Assembly (NCBI GenBank): GCA_024704765.1
Contig: JAKMXF010000332.1
Coordinates: forward strand, 726,018-790,017
Length of the DNA: 64,000 nucleotides
Direction: 5' to 3'
Source: Oopsacas minuta
Lineage: Eukaryota; Porifera; Hexactinellida; Lyssacinosida; Leucopsacidae
The notes beneath the pieces were generated by a model that did no database searches, was not told where the DNA came from, and saw nothing but the letters and a program-made list of their open reading frames with translations. Within the stretch, counting starts at the first letter, position 1. The number at the start of each line of letters is the position of its first letter. Below, piece after piece: positions 11,087 through 21,764 of the stretch. A program made the position numbers and the translations under genes.

Positions 11087-12179
11087 ATGGCATCACTTGG
11101 CAAGAATTCTAAAATCGAGCAAAGAGCTTTTGTCAAGATTCGTACTCTCCTCGGGCAATCTGCACACGAGATACATCTTGATTTAGTTCAATTCTACAGC
11201 ACAAAAGGTGCTCTGTCCTTTCCAGGAGTCAGAAGATGGACTCACCGGTTCAGGCTGGGAAGAAAGTCTATCGAAGATGACCCTCGGTCTGGAGCACCAA
11301 TTACGACTGCATCTCCCATTAAATTTAACGATATCAAGAAGCTGATAGACCTAGACCCACATATAACTATCAGGGAACTTTCTAATAGTATTGGCATCTC
11401 GATGGGAAGTGTAGACCACATTTTAAGATCACAGCTGAAGTTGACGAAGGTTTGTGCCAGATTGGTCCCACATTACTCACAAAGGCCAAAGAGACAAGGG
11501 TGAGATGTTATCGTAATCTACTGAATCCTACAAAGAATGCGATCTACGAAGATTATTTGAGATAGTGACTGGTGATGAGACATGGGTTCGGTATAACACA
11601 CATTTTCCAAACAAACAAATAAGGTGTGGATAGGAAAGCACTCGGTCCCTCCGATCATATCGCGTCCAGATTTCAGATCATCAAGGATCATGTATTGCAT
11701 ATTTTTTTATGCATGTGGCCCTATGGCCCAGGTGATAGTTCCAAATGGACAAACTGTTAATGGAAGCTTCTACACTAATAATTTTTTTGGTGCAGTCGAA
11801 GAGAGCTTGTCGAAGAGGAGGGAAAGGACTGGTGCTAAAGGGTTGAAATTATTACATGATAATGCCAGTCCTCGCTAAACCAAGCAGGTCAAAGAAAAAG
11901 TCTTAAAGATGGGGATGATTGAGCTTGAACATTCACCCTACAGACCAGATCTAGCTCCTTGTGATTTCTAGCTCTTCCCTAAGCTAAGGAAGGCCTCTCT
12001 TGGCGTCATTTCAGCAACAGCGCAGAGCTATGATCGGCGATTTTCCAGTATCTTAAACAGATACAGCCAGGAGACTATAAAGATATTATTGGAAAAGGTT
12101 GGAGAGTCTTCAAAGCTGTATAAATAACGGTGGGGAGTATTTCGAAAAGTTAAACATTGATTGTTTGTGTGCAACATAA
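11087..12179 (+). pseudogene. mariner transposase (DD34D), degenerate
   Basis: Starts at ATG 11087 (MASLGKNSKIEQRAFVKIRT). The N-terminal DNA-binding half is clear, with RRWTHRFRLGRKSIEDDPRSG at about residues 55-75 and a second helix-turn-helix. After a stop and frameshift the catalytic motifs follow: TGDETWVRY, LLHDNASP and YRPDLAPCDF. There are 34 positions between the second and third Asp. The C-terminal signature GEYFEKLN lies near 12155. Several stops make it inactive. It is close to the mariner at 58104-59637 in its start region. Ends were not resolved, and a hAT element is inserted just downstream. Confidence 0.85.
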
Positions 12180-12206
12180 TCTGGGTACTTTGGGGGTAGT
12201 GATCAG

Positions 12207-13631
12207 CAGTGATGGTTCCAGCACAAAATATCTGGGAGGCGCAATGCCCAGCGGCGAGACAGCAAGCCGAATCTGAGCTGGGGTTATTTAACTATCAATT
12301 AATCAACTAAGCATTTATTATTGTAAATTAATAGATAATTTATAATTATAGAGGCACCCTTCTTTCTGTCAGATTGAAGATAGACCCTCTGAAAGACGTA
12401 TGAGCCCCATTAATCTTTCAGCTGGAACAGTTCCTGAGCAATATCTTACACATAAACAAAGCTGCTCATAGCCGCTGACATCCTTAGCTTCGTCTAACAC
12501 TAATGTGTAGAACTTTGTTTGAGCAATCTCTCTTGCAATAATTTTCCTAATCTCGCGAGCCATGATTGAGATAAATTCTTCGTAGACCGTCTTACTGAGG
12601 TAATCTGTGTAAATTGAGTACTGCTCCATAATAGACTTCTTCTGGGCTAGGAATTCGGGATGCAGCTCGAATTCGATTTCAAGAAGTTCTCTGAAGTTTC
12701 CTCTATAGGCTGATCCGACATCGTGTTCCTCCTCACCTCGAAAAGCGACTTCCTGAAGATAAAACCACCTGATATAGCTGACAAGTTTACCGAAATAGAT
12801 TCTGTTTTGCTCAACCTGCATGAGACGATTAGGATTAAGTCTTTCCTGGATCTCGACAGGGTTAAACTTTTAGTTTTCCCATTTCATAATAGCTATAATG
12901 TGGGATTCACACCTAGCATGCTTGTCTAGCCCCTTGTTTTTGTCTCCAACTGCAACTTGCCAATTATGAAATCCCTTTTTTGTAAACCTGTCCTGTAACT
13001 TTGTGATGCTGAAGTGTATACATGGAAAACAAAATGCTTTGTCTTGCGATTCGCTGTTAGTGATCCAGGGGTGTTTACTATACCACGATGCCTGGAATCG
13101 GTTTGTTTTTCGTTTGTTACAATCAGATTTAGCAGGGAAGGGGGTTAGCGGTTGGGCAGGTCCATCTTTCTTACAACCAATGTCTTGAGGCAGAGACCAG
13201 TCGGTGTTTATATCTAGAAAATTTAGTACGTAAATTTAGCTGTGCGTTTGAAAACCTAAAACTTACCCTGTATCATCCCAGTAGAGCTGTTAATCTCAAG
13301 CACACTGTTATCTACTGTCTGTTGTTCAGTATGCATGTAGCATGGATATTCGTCTTCGCAACTATCTGGTCTGTTGTTGTCTCGTTTGGATTGAAAATAA
13401 TCCCGTGTAAGTTGGTTTTCACTTGTCGTTTCATATAAGTACTTAACAGGTTGACTTGCAAGATATTCAATATTAGGCTATTTAGTTAATAATTATATTC
13501 ATATAATTATGTTAAGTACAGTGCACATTCATTAATCATGGGCATTTATACATATATAATTAAATTTAGTTAATAAGCCAATATGGGGGGGTGCGCACCC
13601 CCCCCTGAACCCCCCGATGGATCCATCACTG
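12207..13631 (-). mobile_element. Defective hAT element (ZMYM1/DUF4371 type) with 8-bp duplication
   Basis: A 1425-bp element with short inverted ends (CAGTGATGGTTCCA left, CAGTGATGGATCCA right) and a perfect 8-bp target duplication GTGATCAG at 12199-12206 and 13632-13639. The right end carries a striking G/C-rich run around 13585-13620. The transposase is on the minus strand and is truncated, so this is an internal-deletion derivative. Confidence 0.92.
12369..13440 (-). pseudogene. hAT transposase, TTF zinc finger plus DUF4371 N-terminal part
   Basis: Minus-strand coding sequence of the surrounding hAT element. A short upstream exon (about 13440-13267) ends at a GTAAGT donor, and an acceptor TTTCTAG leads into the second exon at 13213, giving an intron of only 53 nt. 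The second exon holds a TTF-type zinc-finger region (WSLPQDIGCKKDG, then DKAFCFPC and CESHIIAIMKWEN), a stop in place of the next residue, then the DUF4371 domain (VAFRGEEEHDVGSAYRGNFRE, and TLVLDEAKDVSGYEQL with the first catalytic Asp). It breaks off at 12369. The catalytic core beyond the first Asp and the C-terminal dimerisation region are missing. Confidence 0.85.
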
Positions 13632-13642
13632 GTGATCAGAAA

Positions 13643-14676
13643 TTATTGACTATAATGTTGAACTAGTTGTATAATTTCTAAACTAATAATAGAGTTAAAT
13701 AAATCCAAATATTTCCATAAAGAAGCGCCTTCGCGTTCCCCCTCGTTCCTCCTAGAAGTTAACGTAAGCGTACGGCGTTCCCACCGTTTCCCCAATACAC
13801 CCCTGCCGACAAGGTCTTTCTTTAGTCTTGAGAACAACCATAAATCGCATGAGGCACGCTCAGGTGAGTAGAGTGAAGGTTCTTGCTCACTCACCTTCAT
13901 CCTTTCCTATACAGACTTCACGAGCCTAGTTTTGTAAGGCCTAACATTTTCATACATTAGCTTGAGTCCTCTTGTTCTTGTCTTAGGTTTCGCTCCCATT
14001 AGTGATTTTCTTCTTCTGATAGGCAGTAGTTCGCATAAAAATCTGCAATATTGTTGGTCCCTTTGACACTATAATCTGGGAAACTGGATCTTATGCATTG
14101 AAAAATTTGATCAAATAAGCTACTACCCCCTGAAGCCCGCACTTGGATTTAGTGAAGGACCATCTCCTTTCACTACCCAGAACTTTTTCCTTCGACAAGG
14201 ACTTGTCATACCTCATCCAGATTAATCGCTATTGAGTATTTCGTACAATGTCCCTGGACATGCGTGTTCATACTGTGGGAGGAGATTCTAGGGCACATTA
14301 CACGATTGTCTTTCTAAGCATCTGTCAGAGAATGCGAGATCATCTTGGAACAAATATTGCTAGTATTTACTCATTCTAAAGTACAGCTTGAGATACTCCC
14401 GTTGAAATCCCAATATACATTGCTATCTCTTCCACCGTTATATGAGGATCATCTTCCTCCAGCCACTCAACTTCAAGGACATTTTCGCTGGTGGAGACCG
14501 ATTTGGACTGCTGTCTCATCTTCCAAAGATTCTTGTCTCTTACGAAAACGCTTTGGCCAGTACTTTATGTTGGAAGATGAAGGACTGTCATCTATATAAA
14601 CAATCCTGAGTTCAGCTAGAATATCATGTGGCAAAGCCCAAGTATCGCATTTTTTATTATTTAGCCCTTTACCCAA
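13643..14676 (-). pseudogene. mariner transposase remnant, heavily decayed
   Basis: Two recognisable ends of a mariner transposase on the minus strand. The N-terminal part (14676-14473) contains ILAELRIVYIDDSP and KYWPKRFRKRQESLEDE, the usual helix-turn-helix region. The C-terminal part (13900-13643) contains YSPERASCDLWLFSRLKKDL, which corresponds to the third catalytic Asp region. The middle has many stops and no readable first or second Asp motif. It lies back to back with the mariner remnant at 11087-12179, with a hAT inserted between. Confidence 0.7.
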
Positions 14677-15337
14677 GTTTAAAACCAGTTTCTATCATCA
14701 AGGAATATTACAAATATATTCAAAATTTTATGTATTTAATTGACCACAGCTGAATTAATAATTGACTTAGCGATATCTACTCAGTAGCGTTTGTTAGACA
14801 AGTATTATGGATAAGTAATATGGCAGTTTTGCTAAAGTGTGCTAACTTAGATTAGGGTCTCGGAATTAGGGCTTAAAAGCCTAAAAGTTATTGAACCTCC
14901 GTTGTACTAGCGCCTCTACTTGCTAGGTCGCTGCGCAACAGGCGGTCGTATACTCAGTACTTCGTTGCTCGAATTTAGTTAAGTATACATTGGCTACATT
15001 CTTAGTGATTTGGATCATAACCCAAGGGATATATTCGGAACTACTTGGCTCGAGTTCAGGAAATAGAGGAAAAATTTCGAATTTGTTATCCATTGGTCCA
15101 ACTAAAGGAACTAATAAAGCTTTCAGTAGTCACACTACAGCAGCTAAGCTATGAATCTCACCAATACGTGCTTCTATGATTATCAAATTATAAGAAAATG
15201 TCGAAATTCAAAAATTTTCATTTCGGATGAAGTACAAATTCAGCTGAGTTATTTGGTCAAAGTAATGACTTTGAGACAATTGACACATTGAAGGGTACCC
15301 GTGACTCAAATTTCAACAATCTAACATTTGTTATATA
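14677..15337. other. Unassigned sequence
   Basis: Nothing recognisable between the mariner remnant and the Tc1 element. Confidence 0.4.
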
Positions 15338-16692
15338 CAGTGCCGGTCAAAAAGAATTGCTCAAAATGAATGTATACAGTATAGTAAATGTCAAATTGTA
15401 TACACTGACCAGATAGTTGAATTCTTGCGAAACCATACTCAGCCATATGTATTTTGACAAGTAACACACCAACACAGCTAATCCATTCATTATATTTGCA
15501 CAACTTACAGTTTTTATTTTGTATTCTTTATTTTCCAATTTATCTGTTTTTATCGAATTTTCAATGCCTTCTAAACCCCTAATTTCCATTGAAAATCGAG
15601 CCAACCTGATCCTACTTTCAGAAAGTGGCCATACTCAGAGGGAGGTAGCTAAAATGGTTGGGTGTAGCCAAAAAAGTGTAGCTGATATCCTTAAGAAACA
15701 CAGGCTGACTGGCACGGTAAGAGACCTCGCTATTCCGGGTAGGCCTCGTGTCACAACCAAAAGGCAAGACAATTTATTGGTCAGAAAATGCAAAAAGGAT
15801 CGATTTAAGACTGCTACTCAGATCAAAGCTGAAGTGTTATCAGAATATTCGATAAAACTTTCCACTTCAACAGTTCAGAGAAGGTTACGAGGGGCTGGAC
15901 TGTTCGGACGAAAACCGCAAAGGAAGCCCCGCCTTACTACCAAGCACAAAAGAGACCGACTTTCCTTCGCAAGATCGCACAAGAATTGGAATACTGAAGA
16001 ATGGGCAAGAGTTGTGTTCAGTGACGAATCTAGGTTCCTTCTGTATACTAATGACGGGAGAGCCTACGTCAGGAGGATGAAAGGGGAGGAGTTCTCAGAG
16101 AGGTGTCTTCAAAAAACTTGCAAGTTTGGTGGAGGTGGCATCATGGTTTGGGGATGCTTTTGCTGGAGTGGCGTAGGACTCTTGTGGAAAGTATCTGGGA
16201 ACCTCAAGACAAATTCCTACATTGATATATTGGAAAATGCACTAATCCCAAGCGTTGATTTGCATTCTCTACATTCTGACTGGACCTTTCAGCAAGACAA
16301 CGCCCCATGCCATAAGTCAAAGGGTACTAAGCAATGGTTTGGTGAGCAAAAAATAGAGGTTATGAATTGGCCTGCTCAGTCACCTGATCTAAATCCGATT
16401 GAGAATCTCTGGGATCACATTTCCCTCAGAATTCAAGAGAAAAGCCCATCCAACCACTCAGAGTTGTGAAATGCCATATTAAGCACTTGGGATAGCATCG
16501 ACATTAACAGGCTCCATACTCTAATTGAGAGTATGCCGCAAAGATGTAAAGCTGTAATTCAAGCAAGAGGAGGTACTACTAAATACTAACAACAATTTAC
16601 TTGATTATAATAAAGCATTATTGTTAAAATCAGTCATAGATATAAGAATTTGGGGTAAATTTATTCTGAGCAATTCTTTTTGACCGGCACTG
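15338..16692 (+). mobile_element. Tc1 element, nearly intact, TA duplication
   Basis: A 1355-bp element with terminal inverted repeats of about 34 bp (15338-15371 and 16659-16692; start CAGTGCCGGTCAAAAAGAAT, only two differences seen between the ends). It is flanked by TA at 15336-15337 and 16693-16694. It carries one plus-strand transposase gene with a single disabling stop, so it is the youngest-looking element in the window. Confidence 0.95.
15564..16589 (+). pseudogene. Tc1 transposase (DD34E) with one premature stop
   Basis: ATG 15564 (MPSKPLISIENRANLI) is preferred over upstream codons because homology begins there. Paired helix-turn-helix motifs occupy about residues 8-110, with a GRPR hook near residue 60. 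The DDE domain has Asp in VVFSDESRF, Asp in FQQDNAPCH, and Glu in SPDLNPIENLW, with 34 residues between the last two. The frame is open for 301 codons, then TGA at 16467-16469 replaces what is probably a Trp codon. The same frame then continues for 40 codons with a normal Tc1 C-terminus (SMPQRCKAVIQARGG) to TAA at 16587. No other break was seen. It may still make a protein with the full catalytic triad but lacking its last 40 residues. Confidence 0.93.
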
Positions 16693-16942
16693 TATATTTA
16701 TATTTAAATTGGCTGGGCAGTGGGGGATAATGTGATTTTGAAATACCAAAGGTGACAGGTATGTCATAATATCGTAATAGATGTGAGTTTAGGGAATTTG
16801 AATATCTTTCAGTTAATCCAAAACGAATACACTAATCCGTTATTATGAGGGGTAAAATTTCTATCGGCCATCCATTTCATACCAAAATCCAACAATTCAT
16901 AAAGTAATTTCACTGATAGATATTTGTAGAAGTTGACAACTA

Positions 16943-17055
16943 CAGGGTGATTTTCTAAAGGTGTAACTTTACAATTTTTGTATTATATCTAGATTTTTTG
17001 TAATTCAATTGTTTCCTTTTGAGAGAATGATCCTTTTTCACATACATTTTCTATA
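16943..17055 (+). mobile_element. DD41D element, 5' end (left part, separated by inversion)
   Basis: Begins CAGGGTGATTTTCTAAAGGT after a TA (16941-16942). A similar end is at 24342 but in the same orientation, where a true partner should be inverted. Reversing the 18258-26515 segment makes the two ends an inverted pair around the DD41D transposase at 24476-25550. A mariner is inserted in this element immediately downstream. Confidence 0.75.
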
Positions 17056-17127
17056 CGAGGGTCAGTCCAAAAGTTTTGTCGTACAAATGTTCTATTTTGT
17101 CTTCAATCAAATAAATACAACACTATA

Positions 17128-17987
17128 CAGTCATGAGACAAAAGTATTCGACCACACAAATATATTGTCATAAATTGTATACTCTTTCCCGCTCCTATAT
17201 ATTGTGTAGTCTATATTCGTAGCTGCAATCTAGTAATTTGCATAGAATAACATGTTTTTCAAGAATTTCAAAAAATATTTTCGATTTACACTTTTTGAAG
17301 GTGTTAATTATTAATAATTATTAGATTTTTATTGATAATCAAAATATGTGGTAATTCAAATCTTATTAAGAATCTATAATTTCTGACTTGATATTTGAAT
17401 TCTACTTAGGCGAGTTACCCCAGATAGAAATTTCCAATGGGATTAAACAATTTTACCAAAGTTAAAGAAGAATTTCAATTTGTGCCACTACAAGGAAATA
17501 AACTAGGGTTATGAGGAATAAATCAAAGTAATATTTTCGAATGATATGACTATGCTAACCCTTGAATTCTAAAATAACCTCTTGGTAGCGGCCACTTGTG
17601 CCACCTTGGGCAAAAGTTGGCACAAATTGAACAAATTGAAATTCTTCTATAACTTTGGTAAAAATTGATCAATCCCATTGGAAATTTCTATCTGGGGTAC
17701 CTCGCCTACATAGAATTCAAATATCAAGTCAGAAATTATAGATTCTTAATAAGATTTGAATTACCACATATTTTGATTATCAATAAAAATCTAATAATTA
17801 TTAATAATTAACACCTTCAAAAAGTGTAAATCGAAAATATTTTTTGAATTTCTTGAAAAACATGTTATTCTATGCAAATTACTAGATTGCAGCTACGAAT
17901 ATAGACTACACAATATATAGGAGCGGGAAAGAGTATACAATTTATGACAATATATTTGTGTGGTCGAATACTTTTGTCCCTTGACTG
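17128..17987. mobile_element. Palindromic MITE with arms of about 350 bp, TA duplication
   Basis: An 860-bp non-coding element whose two arms (about 17128-17486 and 17628-17987) are near-perfect reverse complements around a loop of about 140 bp. The ends read CAGTCATGAGACAAAAGTAT (left) and CAGTCAAGGGACAAAAGTAT (right), flanked by TA at 17126-17127 and 17988-17989. The TA duplication and CAGT end suggest mobilisation by a Tc1/mariner-type transposase. It sits inside the mariner half-element. Confidence 0.9.
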
Positions 17988-18100
17988 TATACTTAGATAT
18001 ATATAATGGCTCTGCTATTAATTTGAGCCATATTCAACACTTATTTCCTGAGTAACGCTATTTTATCCATAAGCCTATACACAGATTCTATTATTACTGA

Positions 18101-18257
18101 ATGGAACTGGAAAAAAGGGATTTTAGAGCCATGATGTTTTATGACTTTATGCGTAAGATATCAGTGGAGCAGAGTCATGATAACTTGGTGGAAGCTTTCC
18201 AAGATCAAGCTCCATCTAAGCGTACAGTGGAGCGTTGGTTCTAGATTTCAGGAGGGG
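18101..18257 (+). pseudogene. mariner transposase, N-terminal fragment
   Basis: ATG 18101 opens MELEKRDFRAMMFYDFMRKI and continues to RTVERWF, the first helix-turn-helix of a mariner transposase. A small frameshift precedes RFQEG. It ends abruptly at 18257, where unrelated reverse-oriented coding sequence begins. The missing part resumes near 26513 on the minus strand at RPSTAVTPETI. About 11 codons that mariners normally have between the two points appear to be lost. Confidence 0.8.
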
Positions 18258-19674
18258 TAGTGTCACAACAGTTTCTTCATAAATTGGTGATTTCTTAGTC
18301 CCTAAAAAGTTTTCATCTAAAGATTTGAATGAACTCCATGCTGCTTTCTCGACAGAATTTAGACATGCTTCGAAGCTTAGATCCTTGAATAGTTCTCTAA
18401 TTTGGGGTCCTATAAATACCTCTTCCTTGATTTTAGCATCGTTGACCTTTGGAAATTTGTCCTTGAGGTATTTGAAGCCTTCTCCTTCTTTATTATATTT
18501 TACTATTGCCTTTACGAAGTTTTTCATCAAACCCAGTTTTATGTGTAGAGATGGTAACAGAATTTTCTCCGGATTTACTAAGGACTGACAACTTACTCTT
18601 TATACCAGCAGTTAATTGATGCCTTAGAGGCCACTCCTTAACTATATATTGGGATTGCCTTGCTCTACTATCCCACTCACACAGAAGCAACAATATTTCG
18701 TGTATCCAGGTTGCATACCCAACAAAAGTCCAATTACCTTCAGATCACCACAGATGTGTCAATTGTAAGAGTCATGTCTGATCAGTTCAATAAGATATCC
18801 ATATTCTCATGAGACTCCTTCATGTGTACTGAATGACCTATCTGTATGGATCGTAATACATTACCTTTGTGAAGTAAGAATGCCTTGAGGCTGTACTTAG
18901 AAGAATCAATGAAGAGAAGTCACTCTAATGGTTCGTGTTGAACACCTAATAACTCCGTCACACGACCCACATTGTTACAATAACAAAGAGACCCCTGTAT
19001 TTCAAAATGTACAGAGAAATCACTTTGGTGGGTTCTGAAAATGAAACTTTATTTCCTCATCCAATAAGTTCCAACCTTTCAATCTTGACCGAAGCAATTC
19101 ACTTTGATCTTTTGTCAAATTCAAGTATCTAACCAAATCATTCAGCTCACTTTGATTAATGATGTGGGGAAGTCTTTTTTTATCAGGTGGCATAGGCGGA
19201 GGTATAATTTCCTCATCATCTTGATCTAACATAGCATATTTTACAGTATCGTCATCAAAGGAAACTTTCTTAGGCTTAGGTACTTCCAATCTGTAGAATG
19301 CTCAACAGGACGAATCGCAGATTGAAGATTGGGATAACATATATTCTTTTTGGTCTTAGAAGTGATTCCTATTATATCAGTCAAACAGAAATAACAATCA
19401 GTATAATGATCTCTTGGTTCCCCCCATATCATGGGAGCAGCAAATTGCATTGAAGTACGTGAGCCATTTAGCCATCTACTAAGTTCTATTGCCCATTTTA
19501 AGCAACAAAAATGTGGTGCCCAAGGCTTATGTGATCACCAATCTTGCAACTGAAATATTGCTCATATCCCTTGTTGTGTACTAGGGGAGACATGTCTCTT
19601 AGCTGAAATTTTGTAGTAAATTCTCTAGAAATATAACAGAAAGAATCGGTTGGGCTTGAACATCGACGAGACAT
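18258..19674 (-). pseudogene. Unclassified transposase family, N-terminal two thirds (copy 2)
   Basis: Minus-strand relative of the gene at 57799-61101, with many stops and frameshifts. From ATG 19674 it has a Cys-rich N-terminus (MSRRCSSPTDSFCYISREF), then PMIWGEPRDHYTDCYFCLT (Cys-x2-Cys), a PNLQSAIRPVEHS linker, and SELNDLVRYLNLTKDQSELL. The segment with the first acidic residue is eroded. HICGDLKVIGLLLG, a Cys-x2-Cys-type region, LHIKLGLMKNFVK and GPQIRELFKDL follow. It stops at YEETVVTL at 18258, where the inversion edge lies; the continuation is at 26515. I recall this family from many arthropod genomes as uncharacterised proteins. Confidence 0.75.
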
Positions 19675-19976
19675 TATTGAAAGAAAGAAATACAAATACA
19701 ATCAGATAATCTCCTCTTGAAAGAGCAAATAATATTCTATTTATTTTTAAGAAAATTTGAAATGTTAGACAATATATACGGAAGGTGTTAATTCATATAC
19801 AATTATACACTTTATAGAGGTCTATGGAAATATGATTTTGGAAATTTCCGAATTTTACAGAATCTCTGCATGATAGAGAAAAACTGATTGGATATTTGGA
19901 ATCAGGGTACTGGAATACATAAGAAACACTACCCTGTATCCCAGAAACAAAAATGATGAAAATTTGTTGGACAGTG
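18258..19976 (-). mobile_element. Unclassified CACTA-like element, copy 2, 5' half
   Basis: On the minus strand the element starts at 19976 with CACTGTCCAACAAATTTTC, inserted in a Ty3/gypsy reverse transcriptase just after the FIDY codons. The flanking TTA (19977-19979) is repeated beside the other end (27026-27028). The element's gene runs from ATG 19674 to the inversion edge at 18258. Its other half is 26515-27025. The two halves total about 2.2 kb, against about 2.6 kb for copy 1 after removing its mariner. Confidence 0.75.
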
Positions 19977-21737
19977 TAATCGATAAAGATTCTCAAATCT
20001 CCACTCTTTTTCGTTACAAATACAGCAGGAGAACAATATAGACTGCTCGATTCTGTTATGATACCTCTCTCCAACATTTCAGAAATTTGCTTCCTTATCT
20101 CGGCCCTATAATTCTGAGGAATGGGTCAAGCAGGTAATTTACGGGCAACCTATCGGTGACAGGAATTCTGTGAGTAGTGATTTGTGTAGTTCCTGGAATG
20201 GATGAAAATAACTCCTTACAGTGGGACAATATGTCACTGTAATCTTCGAATAGGGGGTATCTCATAAGTTGCCATCTTGATATACATCGGAACCATGCAA
20301 CCCTCCTTTAGTTCATCGTCATCTGTAGTTGAATAGACAATTATAGTGCCCTGATCCTCTTCCGTAGAAACATATACGTATTCTCTATCCCTCTCACATG
20401 CTCCGAGCATCTTGGCTTTGCTCAGTTGGTGACTCTGTATGCAGTCCTTGTTGAAGTCCAATTCCAATTTATTTTCCATTATAAAATCTACTCCCAATAA
20501 TAAGTCACAAATTATAGTTGGAGTTATGAAAAGATCTTGATAGACCTCCAGTAATCCCATGGTTACTTGAAGCTGACTCTTCCTTGAACAGGCAAATTTC
20601 CATTTGTTGTGACAAGACTAGGAAATGTTTTGTTAGTAGAATTGCCACTTCTTGCTAACAATGCTAGATTCTTCGTTATCAAACTGATGATCCAGAATCT
20701 AGCATAAGGGTAGTAATGATTGAGTTGACTTTACCAGAAACCAGAACCGTTTTCGTAGCCACTTTTCTCGAGCCACTGATGAAACTTCTTCCCTTGTGTA
20801 TCTTTCTTGAGCCAAATGTATTGATTGCGTATCGGAATGGCGGCTTAACATTTCGATCCTTTCATGTTTAAAGGAATGTGTGGGCAATCTTTGACTAGAT
20901 GAGGAGAACTACAGCAAGTTAAGCATGTAGCATATGATCTAGCATCTTACACCACCCTTGTTCTACTGTTGCGTGCGATACAACCCTTTCTTCCACATTT
21001 GAAACATACGATTGATTTCCTGTTATTTGATTCGGTTACAGCTGCTGTAGACATTGGCCCTGTAACTGTAGACGACCCTTCGGCCTTTAGAGTTTCTAAT
21101 TGATGGGGTAGTTCTGAAATAGATTGATCCAAATTGGCAATCGTGTCTCAGGACTCTGAATTTCTAATGCTTCTTGGATTAGCCTGTCCTTCCTGAATTT
21201 TTGATTCTTTAATCGCTGAGCCTATAATTTCAGATTGTTTCTCTCGTAAGTCATTAATACTTTCGCTTTTCCAACTGCATCTTTGAGAGTCTTTATCGAG
21301 GTGTTCAACTCAATTTCTCTGGACATTTGTGGCGGCAATCCCATGATAAATCGATGGAATAAGAGTTGTTCTTTGGCTTCTGCTGCTAAATCAGGGAGTG
21401 CCCGATTATTCAATTTTTTCAATTCATAAGCCTATAGTTATACTGACTCTCTGGGAAATAAAAATCTCTTGGTAAACGAGTCCATTACAATGAATTTCTC
21501 TTCTTCTGTCACTAGAGCTTTTGAAAAGCAGCAGTGACTAATCCGTAATCTTTTCCATCATCCATTGGAACGTCCTTATACGCAATTAATTTTTCACCTT
21601 TAAGTCTGGTTGCCAATTTGAGTGACCTTTGTTCCCGTGTCTATCCATTAGCCATTGAACATATTTCGAAGTGTTCTAACCATTCGTTAAATCTCCTGCT
21701 CAAAGATGCTGGGCATTGCTAACTGATTTTCTGCCAT
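19977..21737 (-). pseudogene. Ty3/gypsy-type gag, protease and start of reverse transcriptase
   Basis: Broken gag-pol of an LTR retrotransposon. From ATG 21737 (MAENQLAMPSIFEQ) come a gag-like region (FHRFIMGLPPQMSREIE), one degenerate zinc knuckle (CFKCGRKGC, lacking the usual His) and a second intact Cys-x2-Cys-x4-His-x4-Cys knuckle (CLTCCSSPHLVKDC). Then come a protease region ending DLLLGVDFI and the reverse-transcriptase start (LERGIITESSSLYCSPAVFV, GDLRIFIDY). The frame is cut at FIDY by the unclassified CACTA-like element. The next RT codons (RRLNAKTYKDSYPLP) are found at 27029 on the plus strand, consistent with the inversion. Many stops; inactive. Confidence 0.8.
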
Positions 21738-21750
21738 TTCGAAATATCGA

Positions 21751-21763
21751 CTCTCTGCTACCA
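21751..21763 (-). other. Candidate primer-binding site and LTR edge
   Basis: On the minus strand the sequence reads ACATAACA, one base, then TGGTAGCAGAGAG, just upstream of the gag start. A TGGTAGCAGAG motif next to an LTR ending in CA is a common layout in Ty3/gypsy-type elements. The LTR would extend rightwards from 21765 on the plus strand. I could not find its far end or a second copy, so LTR length is unknown. Confidence 0.4.
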
Positions 21764-21764
21764 A

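Larger units (their letters stand above)
17056..18257 (+). mobile_element. mariner element, 5' half, with a palindromic MITE inside
   Basis: Starts with the repeat CGAGGGTCAGTCCAAAAGTT preceded by TATA. The same sequence stands at 25586, again in direct rather than inverted orientation. The element is interrupted by the palindromic MITE (17128-17987) and breaks off within the transposase helix-turn-helix at 18257. The remaining two thirds is found on the other side of the inversion (25586-26515). Together, without the MITE, they make about 1.27 kb, a normal mariner length. Confidence 0.8.
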
